Part shown: positions 1 through 5,796 of the stretch, in pieces | How positions within the stretch are numbered: the first letter of the stretch is position 1 | Layout: each line of letters opens with the position of its first letter | NCBI GenBank assembly: GCA_015488785.1 | Contig: WFNC01000532.1 | Span: 1 to 7,107 of the forward strand | Direction of reading: 5' to 3' | From: Flavobacteriales bacterium | GTDB lineage: Bacteria > Bacteroidota > Bacteroidia > Flavobacteriales_D > Parvicellaceae | DNA length: 7,107 nucleotides | Position numbers and translations under genes: made by a program | The notes under the pieces: model-generated | What the model was told of the DNA's origin: nothing | Seen by the model: the letters and a program-made list of their open reading frames with translations, nothing else | The model's database searches: none

Positions 1-859
1 AAAGAAGAAAGCAAATAAAATTCTTGTAGCCAAAAATGTTTTAATTGAGCATCAAAAAGAATCGCTAGAATCTCAAAAAGAAGAATTAGTGAAGAAAAAT
101 CACAATATACACGAAAGCTTAGATTATGCTAAAAAAATTCAAACCTCGATATTACCACCCATCGAAGGTTTGAAAACGAAATTTTCGGATTCTTTTATAT
201 TATTTAAGCCAAAAGATATCGTAAGTGGTGATTTTTATTGGTACTACGAATACGGAAACAAGTTATATGTTTCTGTTTCAGATTGTACAGGGCACGGAGT
301 TCCGGGAGCGTTTATGTCTATAATCGGTAATAACTTAATAGAAAAAGCAATCGTCGAAAAGCGAATTGAGAAACCTGCTGATGTTTTGAAGTTTATGAGC
401 GATGGTATAAATGAAAAACTAGGTATGACAAGTGGAAATTCTAATGTGAAAGATGGAATGGACATGACTTTGGTTTGTATTGACAAAAAGACGAATAAAC
501 TATGGTTTTCAGGAGCTAGAAATCCAATGTATTTCTTGCGAGATGGCGTTTTAGAAGAAATAAAAGCAACAAAGTTGTCGGTAGGTTATAATAGTAAAAA
601 AACAGAAGCTAAATTCGAACATAAAGAAATGGATTTGAAAAAAGGTGATCGCCTTTATATGTTTTCTGATGGTTTTGCCGATCAAAAAGGAGGACCTAAA
701 GGAAAGAAATTTTATTATAAACCTTTTAGAGAAATACTTCAAGCTTCAGGTTCAGAACCTATGGACTTCCAAAGAGACTTACTTGAAACTACTATTGTTA
801 ATTGGATTGATGGTAATGAGCAACTGGACGATATATTGGTTCTTGGAATTGAAATTTAA
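1..859 (+). CDS. PP2C/SpoIIE-family protein serine/threonine phosphatase, C-terminal part (5' end outside window)
   Basis: Metal-dependent phosphatase of the SpoIIE/RsbU type, which removes phosphate from serine or threonine of partner proteins in the cytoplasm. The frame is open from base 2 (285 residues visible), so the GTG at 89 is internal and not a real start. Residues 1-40 are rich in Lys, Glu and Gln with heptad-like spacing, a coiled-coil linker leading into the family's SLDYAKKIQTSILP segment (residues 39-52). The acidic metal-binding residues are all present: Asp77 in SGDFYW, Asp94 in DCTGHGVPGAFMS, Asp154 in GMDMTL, Asp223 in FSDGFAD and the DD pair 276-277 near the C-terminus. The catalytic domain therefore looks intact and active. 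In Bacteroidota this linker usually follows TPR or 7TM/periplasmic sensor modules; that the missing N-terminus is such a sensor is inference. No anti-sigma or anti-anti-sigma partner is adjacent. Confidence 0.93.
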   Translation, partial: KKKANKILVAKNVLIEHQKESLESQKEELVKKNHNIHESLDYAKKIQTSILPPIEGLKTKFSDSFILFKPKDIVSGDFYWYYEYGNKLYVSVSDCTGHGVPGAFMSIIGNNLIEKAIVEKRIEKPADVLKFMSDGINEKLGMTSGNSNVKDGMDMTLVCIDKKTNKLWFSGARNPMYFLRDGVLEEIKATKLSVGYNSKKTEAKFEHKEMDLKKGDRLYMFSDGFADQKGGPKGKKFYYKPFREILQASGSEPMDFQRDLLETTIVNWIDGNEQLDDILVLGIEI

Positions 860-1170
860 ACTAGAATTCAGCTTTTGATTTTGTTGTTGTAAAAGTTTTA
901 TTTCAATATTTAATTGGTATTATCAAACAATAACTTATAATGATTTAAGCATATTTGTTTTTATTTAAATCTACTGATAATAGCTGTTTGAATATTATTC
1001 AAGTTAAAATAGTGTTAATCATTTAATGATAACAATAAATGGTACGTATCTTGTAAATAATGAAAATAATTAATGCTGTATCTTTAATTTTTGATACGAA
1101 TTAATGGAATTTAAAATACTTTTTATATATTTAGGCAAAATATAGCCTTTTACAAAAAAAATAATAGATT
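860..1170. other. Intergenic spacer, A+T-rich, with two weak inverted repeats
   Basis: No credible gene on either strand. No GC-rich hairpin with a T-run follows the phosphatase gene, so its terminator is not evident. Two weak dyads are visible: GTTAATCAT (1014-1022) facing ATGATAAC (1026-1033) with one bulged base, and an interrupted dyad at 1069-1105. A TTTG at 987-990, 19 bases before a TA at 1010, has the spacing of a Bacteroidota -33/-7 promoter, but the -7 box is a poor match to TAnnTTTG. It is noted only as a possibility for the DUF4412 gene. The bases just before the ATG at 1171 are A-rich with no Shine-Dalgarno sequence, as is normal for this phylum. Confidence 0.6.
1069..1105. promoter_or_regulatory. 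Interrupted inverted repeat upstream of the DUF4412 gene
   Basis: ATTAAT (1069-1074) and GTATC (1078-1082) are matched in reverse by GATAC (1093-1097) and ATTAAT (1100-1105), with a 10-base T-rich centre and a small internal mismatch (GCT against GA). It ends 65 bases before the start codon. It could be an operator for a dimeric regulator or a weak RNA hairpin in the leader. In DNA this A+T-rich, an 11-pair interrupted dyad may also occur by chance. Confidence 0.25.
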
Positions 1171-1812
1171 ATGATATTAAATATTAAAAAATTAGCACTA
1201 TCGGCATTCACTGCAGGACTATTGTCTTTTTCAGCTCAAGCGCAATTTGAAGGAGTGATTGAATTTGAAAAAAACGTAGGAAGTGTACACGTTAATTATC
1301 GTTATTTCGTAAAAGGAGATAACATTAGAATTGAAGAGGTTTCTGGAGATGGAGCAGTTGAAGGAATACAGTTAATCGATTTGGAAGCTAAAAAAATGTA
1401 TGCAATTAGCCCAGAGCAAAAATTGTATATGGAAGCTCCAAATAGAAGACCTGCTGCAGATTTTGATGTGAAAGTTGAAAAAACTGGAAAAACTAAAGAA
1501 TTTAATGGAGCTAAATGTGAAAAAATCATAGTATCTAGTGTTGCCAAAGATCGTAAGATTATTTATTGGGTAGCAAAAGGAGAATATAACTTTTTCAATG
1601 ATATGCTTGTTGCATTAAACAGAAAAGAAAATCAATCATTGTTTTTTCAAAAAATAAAAGGAATTGATGGGTATTTCCCAATGTTGAGTCAAGAATATAT
1701 CTTGTCTTCTAATCGTTTGGTGTCTGAGTTGAAAACAACTTTAGTAAAAGATCAAAAAAATGAAGCGAGCTTATTTGAAATACCTAGTGGATACAAAAAA
1801 TTCGAACGTTAG
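1171..1812 (+). CDS. Secreted DUF4412-domain protein
   Basis: Exported protein of unknown function, 213 residues. The N-terminus is a standard signal peptide: Lys6-Lys7, a hydrophobic stretch to about residue 20, then SAQAQ with likely cleavage after Ala24. The mature part begins FEGVIEFE and carries the DUF4412 pattern: beta-rich segments with YFVKGDNIRIE (45-55), a QLIDLEAKKMYAISPEQKLY stretch (67-86), then a KTGKTKEFNGAKCEK segment (104-118) and IIYWVAKG (130-137). This beta-sheet arrangement resembles periplasmic LolA-like or outer-membrane lipoprotein-associated folds, but no ligand or activity is known to me and no catalytic motif is visible. There is one Cys (116) in the mature chain and no lipobox, so it is probably soluble in the periplasm or secreted. 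The ATG at 1171 is chosen because it directly begins the signal peptide. A strong terminator follows, so it appears monocistronic. Confidence 0.88.
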   Translation: MILNIKKLALSAFTAGLLSFSAQAQFEGVIEFEKNVGSVHVNYRYFVKGDNIRIEEVSGDGAVEGIQLIDLEAKKMYAISPEQKLYMEAPNRRPAADFDVKVEKTGKTKEFNGAKCEKIIVSSVAKDRKIIYWVAKGEYNFFNDMLVALNRKENQSLFFQKIKGIDGYFPMLSQEYILSSNRLVSELKTTLVKDQKNEASLFEIPSGYKKFER

Positions 1813-1839
1813 AAATTAACAATTGTTATTTTATATCTT

Positions 1840-1871
1840 AAAAGCCGAAAGAATTTCTTTCGGCTTTTTTT
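1840..1871 (+). terminator. Rho-independent terminator after the DUF4412 gene
   Basis: Perfect 14-base arms (1840-1853 and 1855-1868) with core AAAGCCGAAAG/CTTTCGGCTTT, closing on a short A/T loop and running into a T-tract to 1871. It starts 28 bases after the TAG at 1810. The arm also begins with an A-run, so it could work weakly on the other strand, but no minus-strand gene ends here. Confidence 0.92.
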
Positions 1872-1902
1872 GTTTATTTTTATACAAATATACTTAAGTC
1901 GA

Positions 1903-1930
1903 TTGGCTATTCTCAATGTAATTAGTTTTT
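1903..1930 (+). promoter_or_regulatory. Possible Bacteroidota-type promoter for the CotH gene
   Basis: TTG at 1903-1905, a 17-base spacer, then TAGTTTTT at 1923-1930, which matches the -7 consensus TAnnTTTG in all but the last base. It lies after the upstream terminator and about 57 bases before the ATG at 1988, so position and spacing are sensible. The region is T-rich, so a chance match is possible. Confidence 0.3.
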
Positions 1931-1987
1931 TTGGGAAAATTAAAAACTTTGTTTTGAGTGTGTTGTTTCTATCGACAAATAATTTTA

Positions 1988-4312
1988 ATGAAAAATACCT
2001 TATTCTTCCTATTTATTTTCAATGTAATCTTGTCTTGGGGACAAGCCGATAGTTGCGCAATTTGTTTTTCTCAAAATGAAGGGATTTATGAAGACGCAAT
2101 AGAATTATCGATTGCTGTAAATGATAGCGTACACTTATTCTATACTCTAGACGGTTCTAAACCGAATAGTCATTCTCAAACGTATGACACTTTATTATTG
2201 TTAGATAAACCTACCGTAATCAGAGCTGTAGCTTACTTAGATGGAGAGAAAATAGCGACTGCTACAAAATCTTTTATTATAGGAAGAAAATTTGACATGG
2301 CAGTAGTCTCTTTAGTGGTAGAACCAGATGATTTTTTTGGTTATGGAAGAGGTATTTATGTGAAAGGAGCAGGAGCAGGTGTTGATCCTCCGTATAGTGG
2401 TGCCAATTTTTGGAAAGGATGGGAGCGAAAAGTATCTTTCTCTTTTTTTGAAACCAATGGTGATTTGGTCTTGAAACAGAAAGCAGGGGTGAAAATTTTT
2501 GGAGGTTTTAGCAAAAGTTTACCCATGAAATCAATCTCATTAACATCGAGAAAGAAATACGAGGAAAAGTATTTCCATTATCAGTTTTTCCCAAACAAAA
2601 AAATAAAAAAATTCAAATCTATTGTTCTTCGTAATTCAGGAGGAGATTTTAATAAAACGCATTTTAGAGATGCTTTGTTAACCAATCTTGTAGAACCTTT
2701 AGATATCGAAATTCAGGCCTATCGCCCTGTGGTGGTTTACATTAATGGTGAGTATTGGGGGATTCATAATTTAAGAGAAAAATTAACGGAACATTACTTA
2801 AAGTCAAACGGACATGCAGGTCCTGATAAAGTAGATTTGATGAAACATCGAATGGACTTGCAGCATGGAAACAGAAGACAATATAAAGCATTCTTAAAGT
2901 TTTTGAGAAGTAAAGATTTTTCGGATACAGCAAACGTTCATGAACTCGAAAAATGGATGGATATTGATAATTATATCAATTACAACATAACAGAAGTTTT
3001 CGTCGACAATAGAGATGCAGGAGGAAATATTAGATATTGGAAACCTCAAAATGATAGTTCGAGATGGCGTTGGATATTATTTGATACCGATATGAGCTTT
3101 GGAATATCAGATTGGAAAGGCTATAAGAAGAATACTTTAAAAAAAATGACTTCTAAAAACACTGAATCATGGCCCGATCCAGCTTGGAGTACTTTTATTA
3201 TTCGAAAAATTTTAGAAAACGATAGTTTAAAAAACGTTTACATCAACCGTTTTTCAGATCACTTGAATACCATATTTTCAACCGATAATGTGCTGTTCAA
3301 ATTAGATTCTATAAAAGCATTGTTGAATAACGAAATGCCTTATCATGTCGAAAAATGGAAAAGTAACAACATCGAACGCTGGGAAAGAAATGTTCAAATA
3401 CTAAGAAATTTTGCTGAATTTAGACCCAGTTATGTACGGAAACACCTAATGGAAAAATTCGAATTATCAGATACAATTTTGGTGAAAATTAAAGCCGTAG
3501 ATAAAAAAGAAGGAAAAATACAATTAAATTCTCTTAAAATAAAAACAGATTTTGAAGGCTATTATTTTAAAGAAGTTCCAATAAAATTGAAAGAAAAAGC
3601 AAAATTTGGATATGAATTTATAGCATGGAAAGGAATTGAATCTACAAAAGAAAAAGTAGAGGTTTTATTAACCCAAAACATAGAAATCGCCCCCGTTTTT
3701 AAACAAAGAAAACCAAGTGAATTTAAGCAACAAGTCGTCATTAACGAACTGTGCGTAAAATCAAAAAATAAAGATTGGATAGAAATTTACAACAACTCCG
3801 ACACTACAATAGAGATTACAAACTGGAAAATTAGAATCGGAAATAAAAACATAAAATTAAAATCAAAAAAAGTCTTACAACCCAAAGAATATTATGTTAT
3901 TGCAAGACGACCATCTTTGTTGGAAAACACAAACAAAGTAGCATTAGATTCGCTTTCGATAGGTATTTCATCCCAAAAAGACTTCGTAGCCTTAATCGAT
4001 CATCATTCAGATGTTGTAGATTCTTTAAGCTTCAATGTCAAGCATAACTTTAAAACGGATTCGATATTAGAACCAATTATTTTAGAAAAAGTAAACCCTA
4101 GTTTGTTTAGTCCAATAGGAAATTGGAATTTGAATAACAAGCCAACAATAGGAAGTAGAAACAGAGCTTACCGCGTTTTTAAAGTCAAGAAAGTTAGTTT
4201 TATGACAAAGTATTTCAATTATATTTTAGGAGGAAGCTTTGGAACTCTCTTTCTTTTATTAGGTAGCTTTTTTATTTTTAGGAACAAAAAAAAGGTAAAT
4301 TCTACTAAATAG
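1988..4312 (+). CDS. Exported CotH-kinase-fold protein with chitobiase-like, InlB-repeat-like and lamin-tail domains and a C-terminal membrane anchor
   Basis: Large envelope or surface protein, 774 residues. The ATG at 1988 is chosen over an in-frame TTG 30 bases upstream because it begins the signal peptide (MKNTLFF, cleavage near SWGQ-A, residue 19). Order of domains: chitobiase/hexosaminidase C-terminal-type beta domain, about 22-98 (FYTLDGSKPN and VIRAVAY signatures); CotH kinase-like domain, about 103-490, with LRNSGGDF (214-221), YINGEYWGIHNLREK (251-265), DNRDAGGNIRYW (340-351) as the probable catalytic-loop region, and WILFDTDMSFG (362-372) as the probable metal-binding motif; an InlB-repeat-like domain, about 496-572 (GYEFIAWKG); lamin-tail domain, about 583-725 (INELCV, DWIEIYNNS); a transmembrane helix, about 744-764, followed by RNKKK. 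CotH of Bacillus is a protein kinase; kinase activity here is inferred. Lamin-tail and chitobiase modules suggest glycan or protein binding outside the cell. The stop lies in the terminator hairpin. Confidence 0.9.
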   Translation: MKNTLFFLFIFNVILSWGQADSCAICFSQNEGIYEDAIELSIAVNDSVHLFYTLDGSKPNSHSQTYDTLLLLDKPTVIRAVAYLDGEKIATATKSFIIGRKFDMAVVSLVVEPDDFFGYGRGIYVKGAGAGVDPPYSGANFWKGWERKVSFSFFETNGDLVLKQKAGVKIFGGFSKSLPMKSISLTSRKKYEEKYFHYQFFPNKKIKKFKSIVLRNSGGDFNKTHFRDALLTNLVEPLDIEIQAYRPVVVYINGEYWGIHNLREKLTEHYLKSNGHAGPDKVDLMKHRMDLQHGNRRQYKAFLKFLRSKDFSDTANVHELEKWMDIDNYINYNITEVFVDNRDAGGNIRYWKPQNDSSRWRWILFDTDMSFGISDWKGYKKNTLKKMTSKNTESWPDPAWSTFIIRKILENDSLKNVYINRFSDHLNTIFSTDNVLFKLDSIKALLNNEMPYHVEKWKSNNIERWERNVQILRNFAEFRPSYVRKHLMEKFELSDTILVKIKAVDKKEGKIQLNSLKIKTDFEGYYFKEVPIKLKEKAKFGYEFIAWKGIESTKEKVEVLLTQNIEIAPVFKQRKPSEFKQQVVINELCVKSKNKDWIEIYNNSDTTIEITNWKIRIGNKNIKLKSKKVLQPKEYYVIARRPSLLENTNKVALDSLSIGISSQKDFVALIDHHSDVVDSLSFNVKHNFKTDSILEPIILEKVNPSLFSPIGNWNLNNKPTIGSRNRAYRVFKVKKVSFMTKYFNYILGGSFGTLFLLLGSFFIFRNKKKVNSTK

Positions 4313-4326
4313 AATTTACCTTTTTT
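4288..4326. terminator. Bidirectional intrinsic terminator between convergent genes
   Basis: Arms of 17 bases (4288-4304 and 4310-4326) pair perfectly around a 5-base loop CTAAA; the core is GGTAAATTCTA/TAGAATTTACC, flanked by an A-run on the left and a T-run on the right. On the plus strand it ends in a T-run and serves the CotH gene, whose TAG stop is at 4310-4312, inside the right arm. On the minus strand it also ends in a T-run and lies 48 bases past the stop of the response regulator gene. The core is low in G+C, but the length compensates. Confidence 0.88.
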
Positions 4327-4373
4327 CTAACGGTTTTAGCCCCGTTTTACCTTGGAATTAAAATCAAATCCCT

Positions 4374-5540
4374 CTATTTCAAATTAGCATATCGGTTTAC
4401 ATCATCACCATTAATTACATCGTCACAAAGAATAATTAATCGTTCAATAACGTTTCTCAATTCTCTAATGTTTCCAGTCCAATCAATGTCTTGTAAAGCT
4501 TTCATACCATCGGCAGAAATCTCTTTCAATGCAATACCTTGATCTTCACAAATCATCGCTAAAAAATGATTTGCCAACAAAGGAATATCATCTCTACGTT
4601 CATTTAATGAAGGAACATGAATCGGAATTACATTCAAACGATGATACAAATCCTCTCTAAAATTACCCGCTTCAATCTCTTTTCTTAAGTTTTTATTTGT
4701 AGCGGCCAACACCCTTACATTCACTTTTATTTCTTTGTCTCCTCCAACTCTAGTTATTTTACTCTCCTGTAAAGCTCTCAAAACCTTAGCTTGAGCCGAC
4801 AAACTCATGTCGCCAATTTCGTCCATAAACAACGTTCCTCCATCTGCCAATTCAAATTTTCCCTTTCGTTGTTTGTGAGCAGAAGTAAAAGCCCCTTTTT
4901 CGTGACCAAACAATTCACTCTCAATCAATTCTGACGGAATCGCAGCACAATTTACCTCAATAAAAGCTTGTTTGTTTCGACTACTTTTCTCGTGTAATTG
5001 ACGAGCAACCAATTCCTTTCCAGCACCATTGCTACCCGTTATAAAAACCCTAGCATCCGTCCCCGCAACCTTATTAATCATCTTTTTGATCTCTAAAATA
5101 GGAGCCGATTCACCAATTATTTCGGTTATTTTTCCTTTGCTTACTTTTCGTTTCAATTTCTTTACTTCCTTCACAATTTCCTTGCGATCCAAAGCATTTT
5201 TAAGCGTGATTAAAGTTCGGTTCAAATCCAACGGCTTCTGAATAAAATCGTAAGCACCTTTTTTTATGGCTTCCACCGCCGTTTCTACATTTCCGTGCCC
5301 GCTAATCATTACCACAGGAACTTCTATGCCGTTTTCTATCAACGCATCCAACACTTCCATGCCGTCCATTTTAGGCATTTTAATGTCCGTTAAAATAAGG
5401 TCATATTTATTAGCCAAAATCATTTTCAAGCCCTCTTTTCCATCTTCAGCAGTATCCACCTTGTAGTTTTCAAACTCTAAAATTTCTTTCAAAGTACTTC
5501 TAATCGGTCTCTCGTCGTCTATTACTAATATTTTTTCCAT
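4374..5540 (-). CDS. Sigma-54-dependent response regulator (NtrC/AtoC type) lacking a DNA-binding domain
   Basis: Two-component response regulator that should activate RNA polymerase carrying sigma-54, using ATP hydrolysis; 388 residues. The ATG at 5540 is chosen over a TTG nine bases upstream because receiver domains begin MEKILVIDDE. Receiver, about 1-120: acidic pair Asp8-Asp9, phospho-acceptor Asp52 (LTDIKMPKMDG), Ser80 and Lys102. AAA+ domain, about 141-370: Walker A GSNGAGKE (169-176, differing from the usual GESGTGKE), sigma-54 contact loop GAFTSA (216-221, usual form GAFTGA), Walker B GGTLFMDEIGD (234-244), and arginine-finger region FREDLYHRL (294-302). The protein ends about 30 residues after the WTGNIRELRNV motif, with no Fis-type helix-turn-helix, whereas typical family members run 440-480 residues. 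No histidine kinase is adjacent within the window. The ATPase looks intact; its target promoters cannot be told from this sequence. Confidence 0.93.
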   Translation of the reverse strand: MEKILVIDDERPIRSTLKEILEFENYKVDTAEDGKEGLKMILANKYDLILTDIKMPKMDGMEVLDALIENGIEVPVVMISGHGNVETAVEAIKKGAYDFIQKPLDLNRTLITLKNALDRKEIVKEVKKLKRKVSKGKITEIIGESAPILEIKKMINKVAGTDARVFITGSNGAGKELVARQLHEKSSRNKQAFIEVNCAAIPSELIESELFGHEKGAFTSAHKQRKGKFELADGGTLFMDEIGDMSLSAQAKVLRALQESKITRVGGDKEIKVNVRVLAATNKNLRKEIEAGNFREDLYHRLNVIPIHVPSLNERRDDIPLLANHFLAMICEDQGIALKEISADGMKALQDIDWTGNIRELRNVIERLIILCDDVINGDDVNRYANLK

Positions 5541-5796
5541 GCTAATCAATCTCGTTTTTAATACATCCAGTAAGATGCAAATTGTCTCGTTCTAATTCAA
5601 TATTTATTTGGGCGTTTTAACGGGCTATCCACTCCTAGTTTTTGTTTATAAAAAAGTTATACTAACCCAAAAAGGAGCTCATAAAATCGCTCTTTTCAGC
5701 CAAGTATAACTAGTTTTTAAAAACAAAAAGCTACCGTTTCTATCCCTAACGCATACAAAATCGAACCTGATAAGTAACAAAAATAACCTATTCTAG
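5541..5796. other. Intergenic region between two minus-strand genes, mostly occupied by a structured element
   Basis: No coding potential is seen. The part from 5612 to 5752 forms a long interrupted hairpin. The 71 bases between this element and the response regulator ATG (5541-5611) hold no convincing -33/-7 promoter and no sigma-54 -24/-12 site. No T-rich terminator directly follows the upstream OmpA-like gene on the minus strand. Confidence 0.6.
5612..5752. ncRNA. Candidate structured RNA or palindromic intergenic element, about 141 bases
   Basis: Nested complementary segments fold the whole stretch into one long hairpin: GCGTT (5612-5616) with AACGC (5748-5752); GGG (5622-5624) with CCC (5744-5746); TAG (5636-5638) with CTA (5731-5733); TTTTTGTTT (5639-5647) with AAACAAAAA (5721-5729); TAAAAA (5649-5654) with TTTTTA (5714-5719); AGTTATACT (5655-5663) with AGTATAACT (5703-5711); AAAA and GAGC (5670-5673, 5675-5678) with GCTC and TTTT (5689-5696). 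The unpaired bases near the foot on the minus strand (GATAGAAACGG and AGTGGATAGCC) look like conserved internal-loop sequence, and CTATCC occurs on both sides. No T-run follows on either strand, so it is not a simple terminator. The transcribed strand is unknown; both neighbouring genes are on the minus strand. It recalls recurring intergenic elements of Flavobacteria, from memory only. Confidence 0.45.

Noticed and set aside
1900..1920. Sigma-54 promoter suggested by TTGGC upstream of the CotH gene
   Set aside because: There is no GC at the required distance after the GG, so the -24/-12 rule is not met. A similar TTGGC on the minus strand near 5700 also fails, with spacing one base short.
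1870..2052. Short plus-strand reading frame of 60 codons overlapping the start of the CotH gene
   Set aside because: It begins in the terminator T-run, is low-complexity and hydrophobic from A/T composition, and overlaps the well-supported CotH signal peptide in another frame.
4327..4373. Frameshift that might hide a Fis-type DNA-binding domain downstream of the response regulator
   Set aside because: Fewer than 50 bases separate the stop from the terminator hairpin, too little for a helix-turn-helix in any frame.
5029..5466. Two plus-strand reading frames opposite the response regulator gene
   Set aside because: They are antisense shadows of a conserved receiver/AAA+ coding sequence and resemble no family.
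5541..5549. TTG start adding three residues to the response regulator
   Set aside because: The ATG at 5540 starts the receiver domain in the usual way (MEKILVIDDE); the TTG extension adds only MIS and has no support.
5612..5752. Reading the long hairpin as an intrinsic terminator for the OmpA-like gene
   Set aside because: No T-run follows the foot of the stem on either strand and the stem is far longer and more interrupted than a normal terminator.
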